From: Solirubrobacterales bacterium | GTDB taxonomy: Bacteria > Actinomycetota > Thermoleophilia > Solirubrobacterales > Solirubrobacteraceae | Length of the DNA: 44,686 bases | NCBI GenBank assembly: GCA_003133565.1 | Contig: PKYB01000099.1 | Coordinates: forward strand, 39,088 to 83,773 | Reading direction: 5' to 3' | Part shown: positions 8,262-15,849 of the stretch, piece after piece | How positions within the stretch are numbered: the first letter of the stretch is position 1 | Layout of the letters: the number at the start of each line of letters is the position of its first letter | Made by a program: the position numbers and the translations under genes | The notes under the pieces: model-generated | What the model was told of the DNA's origin: nothing | Seen by the model: the letters and a program-made list of their open reading frames with translations, nothing else | Database searches by the model: none

Positions 8262-9460
8262 TTACGGTCTACCGCCTCGACGGTTCCATTGGTGAGGGAG
8301 ATGTCCTCGCCGGCAGCTTGCGCAGGGTGTTGCGTGGCAGAAGCCTTGATCTGCGTTTCCTCTGTTGGCGGATCGATCGGCTCGACGCCTCGGTTCTCGA
8401 TCACCGAGCGGAGCGACTCGACGCTTGCGTAAGGCGAGTCGATTTGGCGGATGCCGATCGGCGCGTTAGCCGGTACCGCAGCGCGAAGCGTCTCCCCAGC
8501 CATGAACTCGCGACACGATATCTGTCCCTTTTGCAGGGGAATCGCGAGAAAGACGTCGTCGTCACCTAGCTGGTGGCCGACCGGCAGGTCGCGACGGGCG
8601 TATACGCCTCGGACAAGCGAGTCCAGGTAGACGATCTCCTTCTCGGGAATCGTACGCCGCTCACTACCAGGCCCGCCGCTCATCTCGCGGACCCTGTTGT
8701 AGGTCTTGAACCACTCATCGGCCTGGTGCGGAAGCGTGCAATAAGGCGAGACCTGGACACCGTCGGAGTCGATGTCGATGTGTCGCTCAAACGTGCGTGC
8801 GCCCTTCGCATAGGCGATCATCATTGATGAGTGCCAGTCGGTGTACTCGTGCGTCGACAGACCGATGACGTGGCCGGAATAGCGGTCGCGGAGGAAGTCG
8901 ATCTGGTTGAGCTCGAGCTCCGAGTCCTCGGTCGGGTAGATCGACACGCAGTGGTTGATCGCGAGCGGAATGCCCCGCCGGTCGAAGAACGTGACGATGT
9001 CATCGACGTCCTTTAGCGAGGAGCCGCCGGTCGAGAATGAGACCGGCTTGCGCGTCTTGGCGATGCGCTCGATCAGGAACCAGTCGTTGATGTCCGAGGA
9101 GGCGATCTTGATGAACTCGACACCCAGCTCAACGCAGAGGTCGACCGAGGCCTCGTCGAATGGCGTCGCTGCGGGGATGCAGCCGCCGCGTCGAATCGCC
9201 TCAACAAGCATGCGGTACTCGTCTTTGGAGAGCTGCGTGTCGAGCGTCTTCTTGATGTAGCGGATGTCTTCGCGGTCGCGCCAAGCGGGGTGGATGAAGT
9301 CATCGACGTCGCGGAATTGCAGCTTGATCGACGCCCGAACGTTGTTGAAGCGGACGAGCTGAGAGAAATCGTTGATGATCTTCAGCCCGCGATCGACTCG
9401 GCCCAGATGGTTGTTCGCGACCTCAAGGACGAAGAGGTTCTCGAAGAAATCCCGGTTCAT
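8258..9460 (-). CDS. NeuB-like PEP-condensing nonulosonate synthase with SAF domain
   Basis: A 400-residue protein starting at ATG 9460 in an ATGA overlap with the HAD gene; an in-frame extension to 9565 would lie inside that gene. The TIM-barrel domain retains NeuB hallmarks: FVLEVANNHLGR (metal/PEP Glu and Asn), ASIKLQF, ATPFDEASVDL, FIKIASSDIND, SFSTGG, INHCVSIYP and TFERHIDID. The C-terminal antifreeze-like SAF domain starts near SLVRGVYARRDLPVG. Departures are notable: GLSTHEYTDWHSS replaces the usual GLSDHT-type loop, the GPDH-x-S segment after ERH is missing, and the SAF RPG segment carrying the substrate-binding arginine reads FLAIP. It should condense PEP with an aldose or aldose phosphate, but probably not ManNAc. 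No CMP-nonulosonate cytidylyltransferase is seen nearby. Confidence 0.82.
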   Translation of the reverse strand: MNRDFFENLFVLEVANNHLGRVDRGLKIINDFSQLVRFNNVRASIKLQFRDVDDFIHPAWRDREDIRYIKKTLDTQLSKDEYRMLVEAIRRGGCIPAATPFDEASVDLCVELGVEFIKIASSDINDWFLIERIAKTRKPVSFSTGGSSLKDVDDIVTFFDRRGIPLAINHCVSIYPTEDSELELNQIDFLRDRYSGHVIGLSTHEYTDWHSSMMIAYAKGARTFERHIDIDSDGVQVSPYCTLPHQADEWFKTYNRVREMSGGPGSERRTIPEKEIVYLDSLVRGVYARRDLPVGHQLGDDDVFLAIPLQKGQISCREFMAGETLRAAVPANAPIGIRQIDSPYASVESLRSVIENRGVEPIDPPTEETQIKASATQHPAQAAGEDISLTNGTVEAVDRK

Positions 9461-10119
9461 GAGCGGTTTTTGGGAGACAGCAGTAGAAGCGGGAGTTCCC
9501 ACGGGTTCGCGACCACACCTAAATCTGTCGGCTGCGCGGTCTCGGCAACTCCACCGTACCCCCATCCTACCGCCACAAACGGGCAGGTCGCCGCGATCGC
9601 CGCAATGCGGTCCTCTTCGGAGTCACCGACATAGGCGACAGACGACGGGGATAGCCCGGTCGCGCGCACCAACGCGGCGAGTGCATCGGCCTTCGTGCGA
9701 TGGGAAGGCGCCACGGTGTCGAGCGAAACGGCCAGCGCAAACCGCCCAGCGAGCGCTGGCGTACCCAGGATCAGGCGCGTCGGCGCGCTGCGCTTGTTGG
9801 TGACGAGGTCGAGCCGCAGACCGCCGGCGGCAAGGGCATCCAACGCTTCGGGGATTCCCGGGTACGGCACCGCGCTCTGCCATCCCTCGCTGTCGTAGTG
9901 GCGGCGAAACGCGCTCGCGACCGCCTGGCGCGGAGCATCGAGGTCGGGCAGCAGCCGCTCGAGCATCACCTCGAGCGGCGGTCCGACGAGGCCGTCCAAC
10001 TGCCCCAGCTCGCGACCCGGCAATACCTCCCGGACGGCTGCTCGCAGCGCTGCTTCAATGCCCGCGCGCGAGTCGACGATGGTGCCGTCGAGGTCAAAGC
10101 ACACCGCGTCGAGGGTCAT
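9457..10119 (-). CDS. HAD-superfamily phosphatase (Gph/NanP-like)
   Basis: A 220-residue HAD hydrolase with all core motifs: DLDGTIVDS (nucleophile and acid Asp), LVTNK (motif II), KADALAALV (motif III Lys) and VGDSEEDRIAA (motif IV). The cap is the small helical C1 type of phosphoglycolate phosphatase relatives. ATG 10119 places the nucleophile near residue 9, as usual for the family; the upstream extension would run into the TPP enzyme gene. Because it sits between the YerE-like enzyme and the NeuB-like synthase, overlapping the latter, it may dephosphorylate a sugar phosphate made by or fed to NeuB, as NanP does for sialic acid 9-phosphate. Phosphoglycolate or general sugar-phosphate hydrolysis are the alternatives. 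Confidence 0.85.
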   Translation of the reverse strand: MTLDAVCFDLDGTIVDSRAGIEAALRAAVREVLPGRELGQLDGLVGPPLEVMLERLLPDLDAPRQAVASAFRRHYDSEGWQSAVPYPGIPEALDALAAGGLRLDLVTNKRSAPTRLILGTPALAGRFALAVSLDTVAPSHRTKADALAALVRATGLSPSSVAYVGDSEEDRIAAIAATCPFVAVGWGYGGVAETAQPTDLGVVANPWELPLLLLSPKNRS

Positions 10120-10144
10120 GCGGTGAGACGCCTCGGAGCGGCGA

Positions 10145-11929
10145 TCACGGAAGGAAGCGCAGCACGGTGACGGCGAGGTCCTCCCCGAGATCGGGCGACA
10201 TACGGTGCAGCGGATTGGACTCCATCGATCCACTGGCAGTCACGCGGCTCGCGATCTTTGGAAAGTACGACTGCTCGGGATCTACCGGAACAACGAAGCC
10301 GGCTGGCCGCTCGGACTCCCACAGCTCGCGGAAGCGTGGGTCATCAGTCCAGCCTTCCCCTAGCTCGATCGCCGGAATGTCAAACGCCGCGAACAGCTTG
10401 ATCCAATCGGGGAATCCGAGGCCCGTACTCGTGTCACATCCGACGTACTCACCGCCGAAGTAGTTGCGCTGTGTGGAACGGATCGAGGCGTAGCCCTCGT
10501 TGGCAACGATGAAGCACTTGAGTGGCAGCGCGTTGACGGCAACGATCGAGAGCTCCTGGAGGTTCTGCGCGAACCCGCCGTCGCCCTCGATCAGGACCGT
10601 CCGACGGCCTGGATGCGCGAGCGCCGCGCCGATCGCGCCGCTGAGGCCGTAACCCATCGCCGCCAGGCCGTGGTCGGTGACGATCGGCTGTCCGAGCTTT
10701 TGCTGAAACGTTTGGAGTGAGACCGAGTTTGCGCCGCCGCTGCTGGCCGGGATCACGACGTCCTCGGCGGTACACAGGGCGGAAAGCTCTAGCACCCAGT
10801 CGTAGGGATCAAAATAACCTTCGGCGTGCTCGTTGGCTGGATCGCTGAGCGGCAGCAGCTCGATCACCTCGCGGGCAAAGGTTCGCCACTCGCCGACGGC
10901 AGGGCCAAGTTGCAGTCCGTCGAGCAGACGGGGGAGCAGGTCGTCGGCGTCGGCGCAGAGCGCGAGATCCACACGCGGGTGGCCCTTGCCGAGCTCGGCG
11001 GGGTCGATATCGACCTGCACGACCGTGCCGCCGGGCACGAACTCCTGCCAGTTGAAGCCCGTCTGTTGGAGACCGAGACGCGTGCCGAGTGCGACCAGCA
11101 CGTCGGCGCTTTGCAAGATTATGTTGGCGGAGCGCTGGCCCCAGGTATTGGGTCGACCGAAGTAATACGGGTCCGAGCTGTCGACTCTGTCGATGCCGTT
11201 CCATGTCGTCATCACTGGCAGCCCGCAACTCGCGAGCAGCGGCCGGGCAGCTAGCGCGGCCTCGCGCGACACCCCCCCGCCGAGCAGGAGCATGGGCCGG
11301 CGCGCTTCATTGAGCAGCTGGCGAACGGCAAGCGCCTCGGCGTCGCTGGCGCGTGGCAGCTCCACGGGGGGCGCGACCGGCCGAGCCTCGAGCTCTCCGC
11401 GGTCGACGGGCGCGCCCTGGACATCGAGACAGAACTCGAGAAACACCGGGCCGCATCGCGGGGTGCGGCCAAGCTCGACCAGCTCGGTGAAGTCGGCGCG
11501 ATCGATCGGCGCCTCGAGCGTCACCGACGCCTTGCACAGCGGCGCAGCAACGTCTCGACCATCGATCTCTTGGATCCCGCGCTGGCGAACGGCCCCGCGC
11601 GCAAGGTCGGTGCTCTTGACCTGGCCACCGAGCACGAGGAGCTCGCGACTTTCGAGCCATGCCCCCCCGATCGCGGTCATTACATTCGTGAGGCCGGGAC
11701 CGGCGGTGACGAGCGTAAAGGCCCGTCCGCTACCACCGGATGCATTGAAGTATTCGCTGGCGATGCCCGCCGCCACTTCGTGGACGAAAGGCACGCATTT
11801 CATGCGTTTGCGTACCCCGTCGAGCAGGTGCATGATGTTCCCGCCCGCGACGAAGAAGCAGTGCGTGTAGCCGAGCTCCTCCAGCCACTCCGTTACCAGC
11901 TCGGCGTACTTGACGGTCTCGTCGCTCAC
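10145..11929 (-). CDS. Thiamine-diphosphate enzyme of the acetolactate synthase family (YerE-like)
   Basis: A 594-residue three-domain ThDP enzyme. The N-terminal PYR domain has the cofactor-activating glutamate in FVHEVAAG (Glu51), the central domain follows EALAVRQLLNEARRPMLLLGGG, and the C-terminal domain carries the Mg/ThDP motif IEGDGGFAQNLQEL ending at FIVANEGY (GDG with the distal Asn). The GTG at 11929 overlaps the rfbG stop as GTGA, which fixes the start; 77 more open codons upstream lie inside rfbG. Fused to the CDP-sugar genes by this overlap, it most resembles the role of YerE, which adds a 2-carbon unit from pyruvate to a CDP-3,6-dideoxy-4-ketohexose to make branched yersiniose. 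An ordinary acetolactate synthase is less likely given context and the absence of ilvN/ilvC. Confidence 0.85.
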   Translation of the reverse strand: MSDETVKYAELVTEWLEELGYTHCFFVAGGNIMHLLDGVRKRMKCVPFVHEVAAGIASEYFNASGGSGRAFTLVTAGPGLTNVMTAIGGAWLESRELLVLGGQVKSTDLARGAVRQRGIQEIDGRDVAAPLCKASVTLEAPIDRADFTELVELGRTPRCGPVFLEFCLDVQGAPVDRGELEARPVAPPVELPRASDAEALAVRQLLNEARRPMLLLGGGVSREAALAARPLLASCGLPVMTTWNGIDRVDSSDPYYFGRPNTWGQRSANIILQSADVLVALGTRLGLQQTGFNWQEFVPGGTVVQVDIDPAELGKGHPRVDLALCADADDLLPRLLDGLQLGPAVGEWRTFAREVIELLPLSDPANEHAEGYFDPYDWVLELSALCTAEDVVIPASSGGANSVSLQTFQQKLGQPIVTDHGLAAMGYGLSGAIGAALAHPGRRTVLIEGDGGFAQNLQELSIVAVNALPLKCFIVANEGYASIRSTQRNYFGGEYVGCDTSTGLGFPDWIKLFAAFDIPAIELGEGWTDDPRFRELWESERPAGFVVPVDPEQSYFPKIASRVTASGSMESNPLHRMSPDLGEDLAVTVLRFLP

Positions 11930-12999
11930 GCCGGCGCGCCTCGAGCGAACGCGCGTATCTGCTCGAGTGTGCTCTGGCGCATGTCGTGACCATCGCGCAG
12001 CCCTAAATACCACGCGACGGTCGCCTCGAGCGCGTCGTCGAGATCCCAGACGGGCTGCCAGCCCAGTCGCGCCCGCGCGCGGCTCGAGTCGAGCTTCAAC
12101 GACGTCGCCTCGTGCGGGCGCGGATTGGTGTCGACCCGACAGTCGAGCGGCCCGGGCCAACGGGTCGCGAGGCGCTCCAGTATCCAGCTGACCGACCGCG
12201 CATCCTCGTCGGCCGGTCCAAAGTTGAACGCGTCCGCATGCAGCGGATTCTCCCAGGCGGCTTGGGCGAGGATCAGATAGCCGCTCAGAGGGTTGAGCAC
12301 ATGCTGCCAGGGCCTAATCGCGTCGGGGTGGCGAACCTCGATCGCGCTCGACGCCAGTGCCCCGCGCATTACATCGGGGATCAGCCGGTCCTCGCCCCAA
12401 TCGCCGCCGCCGATCACGTTGCCGGCCCGGGCCGATGCGAGCCTGGGAGCGTCGGGACCCGAGAAGAAAGACGCGCGGAAAGCGTGGGTGACGAGCTCCG
12501 CGCAACCCTTCGAGCTTGAGTAGGGATCGAATCCACCCATCGGCTCATCCTCGCGATAGCCCCATTCCCACTCGCGATTCTCGTAGCACTTGTCCGAGGT
12601 CACGTTTACGACCACGCCGACGTCACCGCCGTCACGACGGACGGCGTCGAGCAGGTTGACGGTGCCGATGACGTTTACCTCGTAGGTCTCACGCGGCTCC
12701 CGGAAGGAGTAGCGGACGAGCGACTGCGCGGCCATGTGCAGCACGACCTCCGGCCGCCGCGCTGCGACCACCGCGCGCACCGCCTCGCCGTCGCGGATAT
12801 CGACCGTGTCCTGCGGCACCGCCTCGCCAACGCGCGCCAAGTCGTAAAGCGACGGATCCGTCGGGGGGGCGAGGGCAAGGCCGCTCACCTGCGCCCCTAG
12901 CTCAAGCAGCCAGAGCGTCGCCCACGCCCCTTTGAAGCCGGTATTGCCGGTGATCAGCACACGGCGTCCGCGCCAGAAGGTGGGATCGACTACTCCCAT
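11926..12999 (-). CDS. rfbG: CDP-glucose 4,6-dehydratase
   Basis: A 357-residue extended SDR that converts CDP-glucose to CDP-4-keto-6-deoxyglucose. Diagnostic are FWRGRRVLITGNTGFKGAWATLWL (the GNTGFKG form of the NAD motif is typical of RfbG), LHMAAQSLVRYSFREPRETYEVNVIGTVNLL, VVNVTSDKCYENREW (catalytic Asp/Lys region) and the Y-x3-K in FDPYSSSKGCAELV. The C-terminal RPWQHVLNPLSGYLILAQ is also typical. ATG 12999 is preferred over GTG 13008. Either start overlaps the rfbF stop, so the two genes are coupled. The product feeds RfbH, encoded at 2749-4122, and possibly the downstream YerE-like enzyme. Confidence 0.95.
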   Translation of the reverse strand: MGVVDPTFWRGRRVLITGNTGFKGAWATLWLLELGAQVSGLALAPPTDPSLYDLARVGEAVPQDTVDIRDGEAVRAVVAARRPEVVLHMAAQSLVRYSFREPRETYEVNVIGTVNLLDAVRRDGGDVGVVVNVTSDKCYENREWEWGYREDEPMGGFDPYSSSKGCAELVTHAFRASFFSGPDAPRLASARAGNVIGGGDWGEDRLIPDVMRGALASSAIEVRHPDAIRPWQHVLNPLSGYLILAQAAWENPLHADAFNFGPADEDARSVSWILERLATRWPGPLDCRVDTNPRPHEATSLKLDSSRARARLGWQPVWDLDDALEATVAWYLGLRDGHDMRQSTLEQIRAFARGAPA

Positions 13000-13763
13000 G
13001 TCACCCACGGTCGGCGGCCACTGTCCCAGGCGGCCTGAAGATCCTCTTTGTCCTTGAGCGTGTCCATCACCTGCCAGTGTCCTTCGTGCTTGTAGGAGGC
13101 GAGCTGCCCCTCGCGGGCGAGCGTACGCAGCGGCTCCGCCTCCCAGATCGTGTCGTCTCCTTCAACGTATCCGGCCACCCCGGGTTCGAGTAGGAAGAAG
13201 CCCCCGTTGGTCCAGGCGCCATCACCCTTCGGCTTCTCGCGAAAGTGGGTGACCCTGGTGCCCCGCACATCCAAGGCACCGAAACGGCCAGGCGGCTGAA
13301 CCGCGGTCACCGTCGCGAGCGTCCGTTCGGTCCGGTGGAAAGCACGAAGCGCTCCGATATCGACGTCGGCAACGCCGTCGCCGTAGGTGACCAGGACCGT
13401 TTCGCTGTGATCGATGTGCTCAAGCGCGCGCTTGAGACGGCCGCCGGTCATCGTTTTCTCCCCCGTGTCGAGCAGAGTGACGCGCCACGATTCGGTTCGC
13501 GACTCGTGCACCTCTACCGACCGTTTTGCAAGGTCGAGAGTTACGTCGCTGGTCATCAGGAAGTAGTTGGCGAACCACTCCTTTACCACGAAACCCTTGT
13601 AGCCCAAGCAGATCACAAAGTCATCGATGCCGTGTGTGGAGAGGTGCTTCATGATGTGCCAGATGATCGGCATCCCGCCAATCTCGATCATCGGCTTGGG
13701 TCGTACGGCCGTTTCCTCGCTCAAGCGGGACCCCGTACCGCCGGCCAGGATGATCGCTTTCAT
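12990..13763 (-). CDS. rfbF: Glucose-1-phosphate cytidylyltransferase
   Basis: A 257-residue nucleotidyltransferase making CDP-glucose from CTP and glucose-1-phosphate, the first committed step of CDP-6-deoxyhexose synthesis. The N-terminus KAIILAGGTGSRLSEETAVRPKPMIEIGGMPIIWHIMK is the classic signature with the GGxGxR loop and the PKPM lysine. Further RfbF landmarks are VICLGYKGFVVKEWFANYFL, VLVTYGDGVADVDI (metal-binding Asp) and FREKPKGDGAWTNGGFFLLEP. It heads a chain of overlapping genes (rfbF, rfbG, TPP enzyme, HAD, neuB-like, SDR, gtrA). A TAGGCT box 9 nt before the ATG suggests its own leaderless promoter. Confidence 0.96.
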   Translation of the reverse strand: MKAIILAGGTGSRLSEETAVRPKPMIEIGGMPIIWHIMKHLSTHGIDDFVICLGYKGFVVKEWFANYFLMTSDVTLDLAKRSVEVHESRTESWRVTLLDTGEKTMTGGRLKRALEHIDHSETVLVTYGDGVADVDIGALRAFHRTERTLATVTAVQPPGRFGALDVRGTRVTHFREKPKGDGAWTNGGFFLLEPGVAGYVEGDDTIWEAEPLRTLAREGQLASYKHEGHWQVMDTLKDKEDLQAAWDSGRRPWVTWE

Positions 13764-13772
13764 TAGTTTGCA

Positions 13773-13778
13773 AGCCTA
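13773..13778 (-). promoter_or_regulatory. TAGGCT -10 box before rfbF
   Basis: On the minus strand TAGGCT stands 9 nt before the rfbF ATG (13763). This places a start site at or a few bases from the start codon, suggesting a near-leaderless transcript that would drive the CDP-sugar chain independently of the membrane genes upstream. Confidence 0.5.
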
Positions 13779-13785
13779 GCCAGAT

Positions 13786-15849
13786 TCATTTGCAGCTAAC
13801 CAGCCGCGCCGAGCCACGGACCCAGAACTCGGCACCCGCAGGGGTGTCAGCGTAGACCGGCCGAAACCCCGCGCGACTGATGATCGCGCTCACGTCGGCC
13901 GGTAGCGGCTGGCTCATGATGACGCGAGCGTTGTGCCGGCGCAGGTCGACGAGCGTAGCGTCAACCTGCTGGACGGTGGCGAGATCACCGGGGTTGTTGT
14001 AGGGGAACCAATCGTGGACGTGACCCTCGATAGCGATCCGCAACCCATAGGAAAGCAGCACGCCCATGTTGGTGCCGGGCCGTACGCAGGTGCGTACCCC
14101 CGCTATCGCTGCCACCGGGTTGACCGATGCGCCCTGTGCACCGCTCAACACTCGTCCGGGCTGCTGAAACGGGTAGTCGTCCTGCAGCAACGAGCCGGCC
14201 CCGGCGAAAGCGAGAGCAAGCACCGGCAGGACGCCGAGGACCGCGGCCATCGGCTTCGTCCGCCATTGCCGGAGGTAGCGAAGGCCCGTGACGCTTAGGG
14301 CCGCGAGGGCGAAGCCCCAAGCGCAGAACAGGGCGCCCAAGACAGCCGGGAGCGACCGGCCGTTCGCGTAGTAGGCAAACGCACCAACACCGAAAATCCC
14401 GGTGAACGTCAGTGCTGCCGCGCTCACTCGACCCTCGATCCCTCCTGCACCAAGACCCAGAAGAGCCGGCGCAATGCCAAGGGCCACGGCCGCGACAAAT
14501 GTCACGAACACGAGTCCCTGCAGGGTGACCAGACCGTGCAGCGGAATCACGAGGAAGCCAGCGATCGCGAACTCGCGGTTGAACCAGACGAGATCACCGA
14601 AATTCGGAAGCTGCCCCGATCGCAAAACGGTCACCACCGTAAACAGCGCAACCGCAGCGGCCACGCCGGCGAGTATCAAGACCAGCGACCGAAGCGAGCG
14701 CCGCAGTTCGAATGCCTGACCCGGATTCTGCGACACCACCCCGGCGACCGCTCCGGCCACCGCCGCGGGCAGGCCGAACTCGAAGTTGTTGAGGACCACG
14801 AAGCCTTCGAGCACGCCAAACAGCAGCCATGCACCGGCTCGAGGCTGCCAGCGCGCGAGCGCGACAACCGCCGCGAAACACACGAGCGGCCCCCCATACC
14901 GCAGCGGCATGATCGCGAAGTAGGTGTCGGCCGTGAACACCTGGTCACCGGCCCGCGTGTTCGGCACGAGACTCATGGCCAGGACAAGCAGAAAAAGCAC
15001 CAGCGCCGGTATCGCTCGCCGCGTGAGCACGCGCAAAGCGAAGTAGCCACACATAAATGAAATGACGCTCAACAGCGTCATTGACGCCGTGAACATTCCT
15101 ATGCTCGGCGCGCGGAGGCTGAGCATAGGCGCTAGGAGGTAAGGGATGATCGTCACATATTGGGGTACCCAATCGACTAGCGGAGTGTGTCCTCCGACGA
15201 CCGCGTAAACCTCCTCAAATGTGAACGGCACGTGGTAAAGCGTGCCGGTCGGGCCGAGTGTGAGAGTGTGATCTGTGTAGAAGCCAGCGAGACAGAACAG
15301 GATCGTTAAGCACAACAGGACCACGCCAATCGCGGTCTCCCAGCGCACGCCGCGGACCTTCCCGAGCGGTTTCCAGCGACTCAGCAGATAACCGGCTAGC
15401 AACCCGAGCGGCACCAGAACCCATAGCCCGCTCATCTCGCTCGGCCACCACAGCCGATCTTGCGGCAGAGCACCCACAAACGCCACCACCATCAGGACGA
15501 GGAAGCCCAGCAGTAGAATTGGTGCAATCCGGCGGCAAACGCTGAGCGTGGACCGACCACGCGTCGCGACAAGCGCAATCACGACCGGCAGCCCGACTGT
15601 GGCCGCCGCGATCAGAAGAAACTGTTGCTGCGCGACTGGCTCAGGGCTCAAGTCGCTGTAGTACTCGGGAAAAAATGTGAGATCGGCCCGCTGGCGAATA
15701 TGCAACGCGGGGATCACGAACCGGGCCAGCAGGTACGTCACGACCACGACGCCGAAAGCGGCGCAGATACTGAGCGCGAGAGTGTCTTCACCGGACCCGG
15801 CCGAGTCGGAGCGAAGCCCGCCCAATACGTCAAAGCGAGGCCGCTTCAT
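13786..15849 (-). CDS. Polytopic membrane protein, probable GT-C type glycosyltransferase
   Basis: A 687-residue protein with about a dozen or more hydrophobic segments: LSICAAFGVVVVTYLLA, LIAAATVGLPVVIALVA, ILLLGFLVLMVVAFVGAL, AIGVVLLCLTILFCLAGF and others. The extracytoplasmic loop FTFEEVYAVVGGHTPLVDWVPQY resembles the acidic first loop of GT-C enzymes, and a soluble C-terminal domain of about 100 residues follows (from VRTCVRPGTNMGVLL). It looks paralogous in layout to the protein encoded just upstream, whose stop it overlaps as ATGA. If a GT-C enzyme, it would transfer sugars from a polyprenyl-phosphate donor outside the membrane, fitting the GtrA/GtrB pair. Family membership is inferred from topology and loop motif only. 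Confidence 0.65.
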   Translation of the reverse strand: MKRPRFDVLGGLRSDSAGSGEDTLALSICAAFGVVVVTYLLARFVIPALHIRQRADLTFFPEYYSDLSPEPVAQQQFLLIAAATVGLPVVIALVATRGRSTLSVCRRIAPILLLGFLVLMVVAFVGALPQDRLWWPSEMSGLWVLVPLGLLAGYLLSRWKPLGKVRGVRWETAIGVVLLCLTILFCLAGFYTDHTLTLGPTGTLYHVPFTFEEVYAVVGGHTPLVDWVPQYVTIIPYLLAPMLSLRAPSIGMFTASMTLLSVISFMCGYFALRVLTRRAIPALVLFLLVLAMSLVPNTRAGDQVFTADTYFAIMPLRYGGPLVCFAAVVALARWQPRAGAWLLFGVLEGFVVLNNFEFGLPAAVAGAVAGVVSQNPGQAFELRRSLRSLVLILAGVAAAVALFTVVTVLRSGQLPNFGDLVWFNREFAIAGFLVIPLHGLVTLQGLVFVTFVAAVALGIAPALLGLGAGGIEGRVSAAALTFTGIFGVGAFAYYANGRSLPAVLGALFCAWGFALAALSVTGLRYLRQWRTKPMAAVLGVLPVLALAFAGAGSLLQDDYPFQQPGRVLSGAQGASVNPVAAIAGVRTCVRPGTNMGVLLSYGLRIAIEGHVHDWFPYNNPGDLATVQQVDATLVDLRRHNARVIMSQPLPADVSAIISRAGFRPVYADTPAGAEFWVRGSARLVSCK

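Noticed and set aside
11930..12160. 77-codon upstream extension of the TPP enzyme
   Set aside because: It lies fully inside rfbG, is arginine/alanine-rich shadow sequence, and GTG 11929 with a GTGA overlap gives the family-typical N-terminus.
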